The translations under genes and the position numbers were made by a program. The notes under the pieces were generated by a model. It had not been told where the DNA came from. It saw only the letters and a program-made list of their open reading frames with translations, and did not search any database. A stretch of 64,000 bases of DNA from JANPIX01 sp031425195 (GTDB taxonomy: Bacteria; Pseudomonadota; Alphaproteobacteria; Rhodobacterales; Rhodobacteraceae), in the NCBI GenBank assembly GCA_031425195.1, contig JANPIX010000013.1, forward strand, positions 62,001-126,000, in the 5' to 3' direction. Of the stretch, positions 50,200 through 59,308 are shown piece by piece. Each line of letters opens with the position of its first letter. Within the stretch, counting starts at the first letter, position 1.

Positions 50200-50384
50200 T
50201 GGCATTTCCGAAACCGCATGAAATCCACACGCGCCGCTTTGGCCGCAATCTGGGGCTCGGCCTTGTCCTTGGGGCATTCGTGGCCTTGGTCTTTGGCTTG
50301 ACGGTGGTCAAGGTATCACGCGGCGATCCGATGCAGGCGTTTGACCACACCCCACGCACCGAACAGACACAGGTCGCGCCATGA
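50199..50384 (+). CDS. coxF: CoxF-like small oxidase assembly protein
   Basis: 61 aa starting MAFPKPHEIHTRRFGRNLG, with one membrane helix (LGLGLVLGAFVALVFGLTVV) and a short periplasmic end (DPMQAFDHTP). It resembles the small CoxF proteins found between ctaB and ctaG in Rhodobacteraceae oxidase operons. It overlaps both neighbours (TGATG at the start, ATGA at the end), so it is coupled to oxidase assembly genes. Its exact role is not established. Confidence 0.85.
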   Translation: MAFPKPHEIHTRRFGRNLGLGLVLGAFVALVFGLTVVKVSRGDPMQAFDHTPRTEQTQVAP

Positions 50385-50950
50385 CACCAAAACAGAAAAC
50401 CGCAACCATGCTGGGCGGATTTGCGGCGGTCATGCTGTCGCTATCGTTTGCTGCAGTGCCGTTCTACGACTGGTTCTGCCGCACAACAGGGTTCGCTGGC
50501 ACCACATTGGTGGCCGAAACCGGACCCGATCAGGTCCTTGACCAGACCATCCGGATCCGCTTTGACGCCTCGCTCGAGGCGGGCATGCCGTGGGAATTTC
50601 GCCCCGTCGTCCATTCCATGGATTTGCGCATCGGCGAAACCGGCCTCGCGTTTTACGAGGCTTACAACCCGACCGACCGTATCGTGGCAGGCACGGCAAG
50701 CTATAACGTGACCCCCGACGCCGCCGGCGGCTTTTTCACCAAGATCGCCTGCTTCTGTTTTACCGAACAGATACTGCAACCGGGCGAACGGGTTCAGATG
50801 CCCGTGACGTTCTTTGTCGACCCGTCCATCGTGGTGGATGACGAAGGCAAGTTCGTCAAGGAAATCACCCTGTCCTACACGTTCCATGAAACCGCATTGA
50901 CCGAAGAACAGGCCGCCCTTGAACAGGCCGTCCCGAACGCGGTAAACTGA
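50381..50950 (+). CDS. ctaG: Cox11/CtaG copper chaperone
   Basis: 189-aa assembly factor that delivers copper to the CuB site of subunit I. One N-terminal membrane helix is followed by the conserved VPFYDWFCRTTGFAGT, and then the copper-binding KIACFCFTEQ with a Cys pair. MPVTFFVDPSIV and LSYTFHET complete the family pattern. The start overlaps coxF by four bases. Subunit III follows after 24 bases. Confidence 0.96.
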   Translation: MTPKQKTATMLGGFAAVMLSLSFAAVPFYDWFCRTTGFAGTTLVAETGPDQVLDQTIRIRFDASLEAGMPWEFRPVVHSMDLRIGETGLAFYEAYNPTDRIVAGTASYNVTPDAAGGFFTKIACFCFTEQILQPGERVQMPVTFFVDPSIVVDDEGKFVKEITLSYTFHETALTEEQAALEQAVPNAVN

Positions 50951-50974
50951 CAAAAAGACGCAAGGAAACCAACG

Positions 50975-51775
50975 ATGGCCCATGCCAAGAACCACGATTA
51001 CCATATTCTCCCGCCGTCCATCTGGCCATTCATGGCAGCGGTCAGCGCCTTTGCCATGTTGTTCGGCGCGGTTCTGTGGATGCACGACATGGGTCCCTGG
51101 CTTGGCCTGATCGGGCTTGCCGGTGTCTTGTACGTGATGTTCGCATGGTGGTCCGAAGTGGTCCACGAGGCGCAGACCGGCGATCACACCCCCGTCGTGC
51201 GGATAGGCCTGCGGTATGGCTTCATCATGTTCATCATGTCGGAGGTTATGTTCTTTGCCGCATGGTTCTGGGCCTTCTTCAAGAATGCGCTCTATCCCAT
51301 GGGGCCGCAAAGCCCGGCTATCGATGGCATCTGGCCGCCCGCCGGCATCGAAACATTCGACCCGTGGCACCTGCCCCTGATCAACACGCTGATCCTGCTG
51401 TGTTCGGGCGCTGCCGCGACATGGGCACACCATGCGCTGGTGCATGAAAACAACCGCAAGGATCTGCAGAACGGGCTTATTCTGGCCATCGTGCTGGGGA
51501 TGCTGTTCACGGTGTTTCAGGTATATGAATACAGCCACGCCGCCTTTGGTTTTGCCGACGGCATCTATCCTTCGACGTTCTACATGGCGACAGGGTTCCA
51601 CGGCTTTCATGTTCTGATCGGCACGATCTTTCTGGGCGTCTGCCTGCTCCGCGCGCGGGCCGGGCATTTCACCCCCGAAAAGCACATCGGGTTTGAGGCT
51701 GCCGCCTGGTATTGGCACTTTGTCGATGTGGTCTGGCTGTTCCTGTTCGCCGCGATTTACGTCTGGGGCCGCTGA
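50975..51775 (+). CDS. ctaE: Cytochrome c oxidase subunit III
   Basis: 266-aa membrane subunit with seven helices. Family features include MFIMSEVMFFAAWFWAFFKN (with the conserved Glu), INTLILLCSGAAATWAHHAL, ATGFHGFHVLIGTIFL, and the end WYWHFVDVVWLFLFAAIYVW. The ATG follows CAAGGAAACCAACG. A terminator-like hairpin lies just after the gene, so transcription may drop before the SURF1 gene. Confidence 0.97.
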   Translation: MAHAKNHDYHILPPSIWPFMAAVSAFAMLFGAVLWMHDMGPWLGLIGLAGVLYVMFAWWSEVVHEAQTGDHTPVVRIGLRYGFIMFIMSEVMFFAAWFWAFFKNALYPMGPQSPAIDGIWPPAGIETFDPWHLPLINTLILLCSGAAATWAHHALVHENNRKDLQNGLILAIVLGMLFTVFQVYEYSHAAFGFADGIYPSTFYMATGFHGFHVLIGTIFLGVCLLRARAGHFTPEKHIGFEAAAWYWHFVDVVWLFLFAAIYVWGR

Positions 51776-51792
51776 TCCCATTCGGCCCAAGC

Positions 51793-51823
51793 AAGGCGCA
51801 GGTTTCGGCCTGCGCCTTTTTCT
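51793..51823 (+). terminator. Terminator-like hairpin after ctaE
   Basis: A perfect 10-bp stem, AAGGCGCAGG with CCTGCGCCTT, around a 6-base TTTCGG loop, then TTTC. It lies between subunit III and SURF1 and could act as a partial terminator that lowers expression of the downstream genes. Confidence 0.8.
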
Positions 51824-51840
51824 ATTGGAGTGTTCCGTCA

Positions 51841-52509
51841 ATGCGCCGCCTGCTTGTTCCCTTGATCTTTGGCCTTGCAGGTGCGGCGATTCTGGTCGGA
51901 CTGGGTATTTGGCAGTTGCAGCGTCTTTCCTGGAAAGAGGCGATCCTTGCCGACATCGACGCGCGGATCGTGGCGGCACCCGTGGCCCTTCCAGCCGTGA
52001 TCGACCCCGAACGTGACCGTTACCTTCCCGTTGTCGTCGAAGGCCGGTTCACCGGGCAAGAGGTTGATGTTCTGACCAGCGGCAAGTTCGAAGGTGTGGG
52101 CTACCGCGTGATTGCCGCGATGGAAACTGCAGACGGGCGGCGCATTCTGGTTGATCGCGGCTTTCTGCCCGAAGCCGACCGCGCCACACAACGGCCTGCG
52201 AGCATGGCCCGCGTGACCGGCAATCTGCACTGGCCCAATGAGACCGACAGTTTCACGCCCCCGCCTGACACCACGACAGGCATCTGGTTCGCGCGCGACG
52301 TGCCCGCCTTGGCGGCGGCCCTGAACACCGAACCCGCGTTGATCGTGGCCCGTGAGGCGACAGGCGACGGGATCGAACCGCTCCCCATCGACACTTCTCT
52401 CATCGCGAATGACCATTTCAACTACGCGATGACATGGTTTTCGCTGGCGGTTGTATGGTTGGGGATGACAGGGTTCTGGCTATTTCGTATCAGACGCCGG
52501 ATGGCGTAA
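51841..52509 (+). CDS. SURF1-family oxidase assembly protein
   Basis: 222-aa protein with one membrane helix at each end (LLVPLIFGLAGAAILVGLG and YAMTWFSLAVVWLGMTGFWL) and a periplasmic middle part with YLPVVVEGRF and ILVDRGFLPE. This is the SURF1/Shy1 layout; it helps insert haem A in subunit I. The C-terminal HFNYAMTWF is the family motif. The ATG follows TTGGAGTG, and thrC begins 11 bases after the stop. Confidence 0.92.
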   Translation: MRRLLVPLIFGLAGAAILVGLGIWQLQRLSWKEAILADIDARIVAAPVALPAVIDPERDRYLPVVVEGRFTGQEVDVLTSGKFEGVGYRVIAAMETADGRRILVDRGFLPEADRATQRPASMARVTGNLHWPNETDSFTPPPDTTTGIWFARDVPALAAALNTEPALIVAREATGDGIEPLPIDTSLIANDHFNYAMTWFSLAVVWLGMTGFWLFRIRRRMA

Positions 52510-52520
52510 AGGCTTATGCG

Positions 52521-53906
52521 ATGAATTATATCTCGACCCGGGGTCAGGCCCCGGCCCTGCGATTTGAAGACACCATGATGACGGGCCTTGCGCGTGACGG
52601 GGGGCTGTATGTCCCCGACACCGTGCCCGTGATGACAAAAGATCAGATCGCAGCACTGGCGGGTCAGTCGTACGAGGATACCGCCTTTGCCGTCATGCAC
52701 CCCTATCTGGGCGGCGCATTTGGCGACGACGAATTCCGCCGTCTCATCGCGCAGGCCTATGCCGGGTTTACCCACCCGGCCCGTGCCCCGATAAAGCAAC
52801 TCGCCGCCAATCATTTCCTTCTGGAACTGTTCCACGGCCCGACGCTGGCGTTCAAGGATTTCGCCATGCAGCTCATCGGGCAGATGATGCAGGCGACGCT
52901 CGCCCGCACGGGTGAACGCATCACCATCGTCGGTGCCACCAGCGGCGACACAGGTTCTGCGGCGATCGAGGCGTTTCGCGGGCTGACGAATGTGGATGTG
53001 TTCATCCTGTTCCCGCATGGCCGCGTGTCCGAAGTGCAGCGGCGGCAGATGACGACACCCGTCGAATCCAACGTTCACGCGCTCGCGATGGACGGCGACT
53101 TTGATGATTGTCAGGCTCGCGTCAAAGACATGTTCAACGATTTCGCGTTCCGTGATCACGTGCGGCTGGCGGGCGTCAACAGCATCAACTGGGCGCGGGT
53201 TCTGGCGCAGGTCGTCTATTACTTCACCAGTGCCGTGTCCCTTGGCGCGCCGCACCGCCCGGTCAGTTTCACGGTCCCCACCGGCAACTTTGGCGATGTG
53301 TTTGCGGGCTACATCGCCCGCAAGATGGGTCTGCCCATAGAACGGCTGATCGTGGCGACGAACCATAACGATATCCTGCACCGCGCCCTGTCGACGGGCG
53401 ATTACCGCCCCACAGGTGTGCAGCCCTCGATCAGCCCCTCGATGGACATTCAGGTGTCCAGCAATTTTGAACGGGCGCTGTTCGATGCCTATGACCGCGA
53501 TGGCGATGCTGTCAGCGCCCTGATGGCCGACTTGAAATCCGGCGCGTTCCACATCCGCCAAGGCGCCCTGCAGGGCCTTCGCGATACCTTCGCCTCGGGC
53601 CGCGCCTCCGAAGATGAAACGCGCGCCACCATCACGCGGGTCTTTGCGCAGACGGGCGAGGTTCTCTGCCCCCATTCCGCCGTTGCCGTCCATGTGGCCG
53701 AACAGCATCTTGGGCACACACCCATGATCACGCTGGCCACCGCCCATCCGGCCAAGTTTCCCGATGCCGTTCAGGCCGCCATGGGCCAGCGCCCCGCGCT
53801 GCCGCCCCACATGGCCGCCATGGCGACAGCGCCCGAACGGCTGACGCGCGTCCCCAATGATCTTGCAGGCCTGCAAGCCCTGATCCGCGAAAGGATTGCC
53901 CTTTGA
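52521..53906 (+). CDS. thrC: Threonine synthase
   Basis: 461-aa PLP enzyme converting O-phosphohomoserine to threonine. The PLP lysine is in GPTLAFKDFAMQL. IVGATSGDTGSAAIEAFRG binds the phosphate of the cofactor and substrate. The N-terminus MNYISTRGQAPALRFEDTMM is typical, so the ATG at 52521 (after AAAGG) is preferred over the upstream frame that overlaps SURF1. The stop overlaps the TTG start of the M16 peptidase gene. Confidence 0.96.
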   Translation: MNYISTRGQAPALRFEDTMMTGLARDGGLYVPDTVPVMTKDQIAALAGQSYEDTAFAVMHPYLGGAFGDDEFRRLIAQAYAGFTHPARAPIKQLAANHFLLELFHGPTLAFKDFAMQLIGQMMQATLARTGERITIVGATSGDTGSAAIEAFRGLTNVDVFILFPHGRVSEVQRRQMTTPVESNVHALAMDGDFDDCQARVKDMFNDFAFRDHVRLAGVNSINWARVLAQVVYYFTSAVSLGAPHRPVSFTVPTGNFGDVFAGYIARKMGLPIERLIVATNHNDILHRALSTGDYRPTGVQPSISPSMDIQVSSNFERALFDAYDRDGDAVSALMADLKSGAFHIRQGALQGLRDTFASGRASEDETRATITRVFAQTGEVLCPHSAVAVHVAEQHLGHTPMITLATAHPAKFPDAVQAAMGQRPALPPHMAAMATAPERLTRVPNDLAGLQALIRERIAL

Positions 53907-55162
53907 CTTTGCGACTTGATACCTTGCCCAACGGTCTGCGCGTCGTGACCGAACATATGCCGGGCCTTCTGTCCGCCTCGGTCGGGGTCTGGGTCACGGC
54001 GGGCGGCCGGCATGAACGGGCCGAACAGAACGGCATCGCCCACTTTCTCGAACATATGGCGTTCAAGGGCACCAAGCGCCGGTCGTCCCTGCAGATCGCC
54101 GAGGAAATCGAGGATGTCGGCGGTTACATCAACGCCTACACCAGCAAGGAAATGACCGCCTATTATGCCCGCGTCCTGTCGGCAGATGTGGCGCTTGCGA
54201 TGGATGTGATTGCCGACATCGTTCTGAATCCAGTGTTTTCGCAGGCCGAGATTGAAACCGAACGCCATGTGATCCTGCAGGAAATCGGTCAGGCGCTTGA
54301 TACGCCCGACGACATCATCTTTGACTGGCTGCAAGAGGCGTCCTATCCCGACCAACCCTTCGGGCGCACGATCCTTGGGCCGGAAGACAAGGTTGCACGC
54401 TTTACGCGCGGTGACCTGACACGCTTTGTGGGCGAAAATTACGGCCCCGGCCAGATGATCGTGGCCGCCGCCGGCGGTGTCGATCACGATGCCATTCTGG
54501 CTCAGGTTCAGGCCCTGTTCGGCCATCTTGCGCCCCTTGCGCAGGCCACGCAGCAGGTCGCCCGGTTCCGTGGCACCGAACGGCGCGAGATCAAGGATCT
54601 GGAACAGGCCCATATCGCCCTGTCCTTCGATGCACCCGGTTACCGCGAACATGATGTCTATGCGGCGCAGCTTTATTCCACGGCGATGGGGGGCGGCATG
54701 TCATCCCGCCTGTTTCAGAAGATCCGCGAAGAGCGGGGGCTGTGCTATTCGATCTTCGCCCAGTCGGCAGCCTATGAAGACACCGGCCAGATCACGATCT
54801 ATGCCGGAACCTCCGGCGAGGAAATCGGTGACTTGGCACAGTTGACGATCGACGAATTGAAACGCGCCGCCGATGATATGTCGGATGCCGAAATCAGTCG
54901 CGCCCGCGCCCAGATCAAGGCGGGGTTGCTGATGGGTCTGGAAAGCCCGTCGTCGCGCGCCGAACGGATTGCGCGGCTGTTGTCGATCTGGGGCAGGGTG
55001 CCCGACGTGGCCGAGGCCGTGGCCCGCATCGACGCCGTGACCACTGCCGACGTGCGCGCCTATGCGGGCAAGCTTTTGCAATCGCAGGCGGCGCTGGCGC
55101 TTTATGGTCCGGTGCAGCGCGCCCCGGCACTTGATGTGATACGCCAACGGCTTGCGGCCTGA
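53903..55162 (+). CDS. M16-family (pitrilysin/MPP-like) zinc protease
   Basis: 419-aa processing-peptidase-like protein. The inverted zinc motif HFLEHMAFKGT (HxxEH) is at about residues 49-53, with the third ligand in the following helix (QIAEEIEDVGGYINAYTSKE). The C-terminal half has the usual inactive domain. It is close to the beta subunit of mitochondrial processing peptidase. The start is TTG at 53903, overlapping thrC (TTGA) and preceded by GAAAGGA. The thrC-M16-acetyltransferase order is as I recall in related genomes. Confidence 0.93.
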   Translation: MTLRLDTLPNGLRVVTEHMPGLLSASVGVWVTAGGRHERAEQNGIAHFLEHMAFKGTKRRSSLQIAEEIEDVGGYINAYTSKEMTAYYARVLSADVALAMDVIADIVLNPVFSQAEIETERHVILQEIGQALDTPDDIIFDWLQEASYPDQPFGRTILGPEDKVARFTRGDLTRFVGENYGPGQMIVAAAGGVDHDAILAQVQALFGHLAPLAQATQQVARFRGTERREIKDLEQAHIALSFDAPGYREHDVYAAQLYSTAMGGGMSSRLFQKIREERGLCYSIFAQSAAYEDTGQITIYAGTSGEEIGDLAQLTIDELKRAADDMSDAEISRARAQIKAGLLMGLESPSSRAERIARLLSIWGRVPDVAEAVARIDAVTTADVRAYAGKLLQSQAALALYGPVQRAPALDVIRQRLAA

Positions 55163-55746
55163 TGTTCGGGTTTCGACGCAAGGTCAGGGTCGAAACCGAA
55201 CGCATGACACTGCGCCTGCCGCAGCACGGCGATTTTCCGGCATGGACGGAACTTCGCGATGAAAGCGCCGAATTTCTGGTGCCATGGGAACCGCTGCGCG
55301 CCGCCGACCATCTGAGCAGGCGCGCCTTCACCAACCGTGTCTACTGGGCCGCACGCGCCTATGGTCAGGGCACGGCAGTGCCTTTGCTGATGTTCCGGCG
55401 CGGGGACGACACCCTGCTGGGTGCCATCACGCTTGACAATATCCGGCGCGGGCCGGTGCAGGCGGGCACGCTTGGCTACTGGATCGGTGCCGCCCATGCC
55501 CGCCAGGGCTACATGCGCGAGGCTATTCTGGGGATCGTGCATTTTTCCTTTGCCGAACTTGATCTGAGCCGGATCGAAGCCGCCTGCCTGCCCGAAAACG
55601 CCCCGTCTCGCGGGGTTCTGGAAAAGACCGGCTTCAAATACGAAGGGGTGGCGCAAAGTTACCTGCAGATCAACGGGCGCTGGCGCAACCATGTGCTTTA
55701 CGCCAATCTGCGGGGGGACAGGCGCGGCAAGACGGACGTGGGATAG
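55162..55746 (+). CDS. RimJ-type GNAT N-acetyltransferase
   Basis: 194-aa GNAT protein similar to ribosomal protein alanine acetyltransferases RimJ/RimL. It starts with ETERMTLRLPQHGDFPAW and has GYWIGAAHARQGYMREAI, which carries the acetyl-CoA loop (Q/R-x-x-G-x-x-x-E in slightly altered form), followed by IEAACLPENAPSRGVLEKTG. The target is unknown. It overlaps the M16 gene by one base (TGATG). Confidence 0.88.
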   Translation: MFGFRRKVRVETERMTLRLPQHGDFPAWTELRDESAEFLVPWEPLRAADHLSRRAFTNRVYWAARAYGQGTAVPLLMFRRGDDTLLGAITLDNIRRGPVQAGTLGYWIGAAHARQGYMREAILGIVHFSFAELDLSRIEAACLPENAPSRGVLEKTGFKYEGVAQSYLQINGRWRNHVLYANLRGDRRGKTDVG

Positions 55747-55752
55747 GTCGGT

Positions 55753-56298
55753 ATGGACATTTTCATAGCCTTGCTGCGCGCCGTCAACGTGGCGGGTGTG
55801 AACCGTCTGCCCATGGCCGATTTCCGCGAGGCGTTGGCAAAGGCGGGTCTGAAATCACCCCAGACCTATGTGCAAAGCGGCAACGTGGTCTGCGGGTCCG
55901 ACCTGTCGCTGCCACTGGTGTCCGATACGATTGCCGACACGGTGCTAGCGACCTTTGGATTTCGTCCGCCGGTTCAGGTTCTGACGGCCGCGCAGTTTCA
56001 GGCGGCCCTTGCCAGCAACCCGTTCGCCGGGGTCGCCGCTGCGGCCACACAGGTGCACGGCCTGTTCATGGACCGCGTTCTGCCCGATCAGACGCTGGGC
56101 TTTCTGAAATCAGTGGCGGTGCCGGGCGAACAATATGCCGTCCGGGGCCGGGTGTTGTGGCTCTATCTGCCCGCCGGTTTCGGCCGCTCCAAACTGGCCA
56201 AGCGTGTCTTGTCCCTGCCCATCGGCATCACCGCGCGCAACCTGCGGTCCATCACGGCGATTGCCGCACTCGCCGCCAGGCGAACAGTGCCGACATGA
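55753..56298 (+). CDS. DUF1697 family protein
   Basis: 181 aa. The family start is seen as MDIFIALLRAVNVAGVNRLP, followed by MADFREALAKAGLKSPQTYV and QSGNVV, and the later LPIGITARNLRSI. These are the DUF1697 marks (opening LLRGINVGG-type, YxxSGN, and TxRNWxT-type). Function is unknown. It lies 6 bases after the acetyltransferase and overlaps the FAD oxidase by ATGA. Confidence 0.88.
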   Translation: MDIFIALLRAVNVAGVNRLPMADFREALAKAGLKSPQTYVQSGNVVCGSDLSLPLVSDTIADTVLATFGFRPPVQVLTAAQFQAALASNPFAGVAAAATQVHGLFMDRVLPDQTLGFLKSVAVPGEQYAVRGRVLWLYLPAGFGRSKLAKRVLSLPIGITARNLRSITAIAALAARRTVPT

Positions 56299-57713
56299 CC
56301 CTTACCCCCGCGACACCTGCCTTCCTTGAACGCTTGTCGGCGCTGCTGCCACCGGGCACCCTGCGTGCCCCCGAACCGCGCCACATCATGGAACCGCGCG
56401 GGCGCTGGTCCGGTGTCGGCATGGCCGTCTGTCTGCCCCGCACGGCGGATGAGGTGTCGGTGATCCTGCGCGCCTGCGCCGGGGAAAAAGTGGGCGTCGT
56501 GCCCTGGGGTGGCGGCACGGGCCTTGTCGGTGGTCAGGTCATGACCGAAGGGCCGCAGCCCCTTATCCTGTCGCTGGAACGGATGACGGCGATTCGGGCC
56601 ATGCTGCCCGATGAAAACGTGGTGATTGCCGAGGCGGGTGTGATCCTTGAAACCCTGCATCAGGCCGCAGCCACGGTGAACAGGCTGTTCCCCCTGGCGC
56701 TCGCCAGTCAGGGCAGTTGCACCATCGGCGGCAACCTTGCCGCCAATGCCGGCGGGGTCAACGTGCTGCGCTATGGCAACGCGCGGGAATTGTGCCTGGG
56801 GGTAGAGGCTGTGATGGCCGACGGCACCATCCTTCACGGCCTCAAACGCCTCCGCAAGGACAACGCGGGCTATTCGATCCGTGATCTTCTGATCGGGTCG
56901 GAAGGCACGCTCGGCATCATCACGGCGGCCAGTCTGCGGCTGCATCCCCGCCCTGCATCGGAAGGGGCGGCCTTTCTGGTGGTGCCGGACCCAAAGGCGG
57001 CACTGGCGCTTCTCGCCTTGGCGCAGGATGAAATGGGGGGTCTCGTATCGGCCTTCGAACTCATCGGCGGCACGGGCCTGCAATTCCTGTCGGAAACCAT
57101 GCCACAGGTGCGACAGCCCTTTGCCGTACCGCCCGCGTGGATGGTGCTCGTCGATCTGGGTTGCCCCGCCGCAACAGACCCGCAGGCCGCACTGGAACGG
57201 TTGGCGCAGGGCGGCATGGCGGCGGGCCTTGTGCTCGACGGGACCATCGCCCAGTCGGCAGCACAGCGTGCCGAATTCTGGACCCTGCGCGAATGCATCC
57301 CGCTTGCCAACCGGGCTATTGGGGCAATCTCCAGCCACGACATTTCGGTGCCGCTGTCCGAAATCCCGGGCTTCATCGACGCTGCCGGACAGGCGCTTGC
57401 CCGCCTCGGCACGTTTCGCGTGAACTGTTTTGGCCATCTGGGCGACGGCAACCTGCATTACAACGTCTTTCCCCCGCCGGGCCAGACCCGCGCCGAACTG
57501 GATCATCTGCGCCCCGCCATCAAGACCTGCGTGCATGATCTGGTGGCGTCATTGGGCGGATCAGTGGCCGCCGAACATGGCGTCGGGCGGTTGAAGACGG
57601 GCGATCTGGAACGCTACGGCGACCCTGCAAAGCTGGCCGCCATGCGCGCCATCAAAACCGCGCTGGACCCGCTGGGCATTCTGAACCCCGGTGCAGTGCT
57701 CGCCGCGATCTGA
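56295..57713 (+). CDS. FAD-linked oxidase (GlcD/D-2-hydroxyglutarate dehydrogenase type)
   Basis: 472-aa flavoprotein. The PCMH-type FAD domain shows VVPWGGGTGLVGGQVM and ALASQGSCTIGGNLAANAGG, and the C-terminal domain has NCFGHLGDGNLHYNVFPP and EHGVGRLK, which carry the metal/substrate His and Glu. This pattern is shared by glycolate oxidase GlcD, D-lactate and D-2-hydroxyglutarate dehydrogenases. No glcE or glcF lies beside it, so a stand-alone D-2-hydroxyacid dehydrogenase is more likely. The start overlaps DUF1697; the longer frame from 56157 is antisense-like. Confidence 0.9.
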   Translation: MTLTPATPAFLERLSALLPPGTLRAPEPRHIMEPRGRWSGVGMAVCLPRTADEVSVILRACAGEKVGVVPWGGGTGLVGGQVMTEGPQPLILSLERMTAIRAMLPDENVVIAEAGVILETLHQAAATVNRLFPLALASQGSCTIGGNLAANAGGVNVLRYGNARELCLGVEAVMADGTILHGLKRLRKDNAGYSIRDLLIGSEGTLGIITAASLRLHPRPASEGAAFLVVPDPKAALALLALAQDEMGGLVSAFELIGGTGLQFLSETMPQVRQPFAVPPAWMVLVDLGCPAATDPQAALERLAQGGMAAGLVLDGTIAQSAAQRAEFWTLRECIPLANRAIGAISSHDISVPLSEIPGFIDAAGQALARLGTFRVNCFGHLGDGNLHYNVFPPPGQTRAELDHLRPAIKTCVHDLVASLGGSVAAEHGVGRLKTGDLERYGDPAKLAAMRAIKTALDPLGILNPGAVLAAI

Positions 57714-57726
57714 CGCGGGAATGGAA

Positions 57727-57752
57727 ACCCCGCCGGGGTGAACCGGCGGGGT
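57727..57752 (-). terminator. Hairpin downstream of apt
   Basis: A 10-bp stem, ACCCCGCCGG with CCGGCGGGGT, around a 6-base loop, lies between convergent genes. Read on the minus strand it is followed by TTTCC, a weak T run, so it may terminate the apt transcript. A second hairpin TACCGGG/CCCGGTA lies at 57789-57811. Confidence 0.55.
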
Positions 57753-57886
57753 GGGGTGGGTAGCTTACGTGTGGTTGCAAGCAACACGTTACCGGGGGGG
57801 TGAACCCGGTATCCCTGTTCTAAAGTGATTCTGATGAACAAGTGGTTAGCGGTTCCTGTCCTGTTCCCACAGCGTCGATGCCTGCT

Positions 57887-58420
57887 TCAATGGCCTTCAA
57901 AGGCGCACAGGGCGTGAACCTCCATCCCCATGGCTTCAAGCCTCTTGCGGCCCCCCAGATCGGGCAGATCAACCACAAAGGCGCAACCGATGACCTTTGC
58001 CCCCAACCGTTCCATCAATCGGATGCCCGCCTCGGCGGTGCCCCCGGTGGCCAGCAGGTCATCCACCAGCAACACGGTTTCACCGGCATGCATCGCATCA
58101 TCATGCACCTCCACCACCGCCTCGCCGTATTCAAGCGTATAGGATTGCGAAATGACCGCCCCCGGCAGTTTGCCCTTCTTGCGGATTGGCACGAACCCGG
58201 TGGAAAGCTGATGCGCCACCGCGCCGCCAAGGATAAAACCCCGCGCCTCAAGCCCCGCCACCTTGTCGATCCGCATCCCCGCGTAGGGGGTCAGCAACTG
58301 GTCGATCGCCATGCGAAACCCGCGCGCATCCGCGAACAGTGTCGTCACATCGCGAAACAGAATCCCCTCATGCGGGAAATCCACGATGGTGCGGATATAG
58401 TCCTTGACCGTCTTTGCCAT
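57887..58420 (-). CDS. apt: Adenine phosphoribosyltransferase
   Basis: 177-aa salvage enzyme making AMP from adenine and PRPP. The PRPP motif VLLVDDLLATGGT is present, with FPHEGILFRDVTTL at the N-terminus and the flexible loop IRKKGKLPG. The ATG at 58420 follows AAAGG; a TTG two codons earlier overlaps the mtnP stop. It directly follows mtnP, which releases adenine, so the two make a salvage pair. Confidence 0.96.
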   Translation of the reverse strand: MAKTVKDYIRTIVDFPHEGILFRDVTTLFADARGFRMAIDQLLTPYAGMRIDKVAGLEARGFILGGAVAHQLSTGFVPIRKKGKLPGAVISQSYTLEYGEAVVEVHDDAMHAGETVLLVDDLLATGGTAEAGIRLMERLGAKVIGCAFVVDLPDLGGRKRLEAMGMEVHALCAFEGH

Positions 58421-58422
58421 AT

Positions 58423-59295
58423 TCAACCTTTCAACACCCGTCCTGCCACCGCCGCGAGCTTTGTCACAAGGTCCGGGTCGCGGTGCCCCGGTGCCGTGAT
58501 GATCGCCGTATCAAGCGCCCGGTCACAGCCGCAGGGGCACGGCGCGCGTCTTGCATCCAGTTGCGCGGGAAAGGCTGCCACCAAATCCTTCGCCCGGCCT
58601 GCATTCGCCGTCAACGTCCGCAGCACGGACCCGACATCCACAGCATCATGATCCGCATGCCAACAGTCGAAATCCGTCACCATGCCAACAGAGACATAGC
58701 AAAGCTCGGCCTCACGCGCCAGTTTGGCCTCGGGCAGGCCGGTCATGCCGATCACGTCCGCGCCCCAGCTGCGATACATCCGCGATTCCGCCAGCGTGGA
58801 AAACTGCGGCCCTTCCATCGCGAGATAAGTGCCCCTTTCGTGCAACGCTACACCCGCCTGTTGCCCCGCTGCGGTGATCGACGCCCCCAGCCGGTCACAG
58901 GTCGGCCGGGCAAAGGCCACATGCGCCACGCAGCCCGGCCCAAAGAACGAATTTTCCCGCGCCACTGTGCGGTCGATGTACTGGTCGATCACCACGAAAT
59001 CACCGGGCGCAAAGTCCGCCCGCAGACTGCCTACGGCGGATACGGCCACAATGTCGGTGCAGCCCAACCGTTTAAGCGCATCCAGATTGGCCCGGTAGGG
59101 CACGGTTCCCGGCGTATGCACATGCCCGCGCCCATGCCGGGGCAAGAATGCCATTGGCCGACCGCCCAACCGCCCCACCAGAATCTGGTCGGACGGGCGG
59201 CCCCACGGGGATTTGACTGCCACCCAGGTTGCACCTTCAAGCCCCTCGATCTCGTACACGCCGGACCCGCCGATGACGCCAATCATGGTTTCCAT
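58423..59295 (-). CDS. mtnP: S-methyl-5'-thioadenosine phosphorylase
   Basis: 290-aa purine nucleoside phosphorylase family enzyme that splits methylthioadenosine to adenine and methylthioribose phosphate. Motifs are MIGVIGGSGVYEIEG, FLPRHGRGH, VSAVGSLRADFAPGD and the substrate-site YLAMEGPQFSTLAESR, then VIGMTGLPEAKLARE. The ATG at 59295 with AAAAGGAT before it is preferred; an ATG at 59319 overlaps the upstream gene. The adenine released would be used by the adjacent Apt. Confidence 0.94.
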   Translation of the reverse strand: METMIGVIGGSGVYEIEGLEGATWVAVKSPWGRPSDQILVGRLGGRPMAFLPRHGRGHVHTPGTVPYRANLDALKRLGCTDIVAVSAVGSLRADFAPGDFVVIDQYIDRTVARENSFFGPGCVAHVAFARPTCDRLGASITAAGQQAGVALHERGTYLAMEGPQFSTLAESRMYRSWGADVIGMTGLPEAKLAREAELCYVSVGMVTDFDCWHADHDAVDVGSVLRTLTANAGRAKDLVAAFPAQLDARRAPCPCGCDRALDTAIITAPGHRDPDLVTKLAAVAGRVLKG

Positions 59296-59308
59296 CTGCC
59301 GATCCTTT

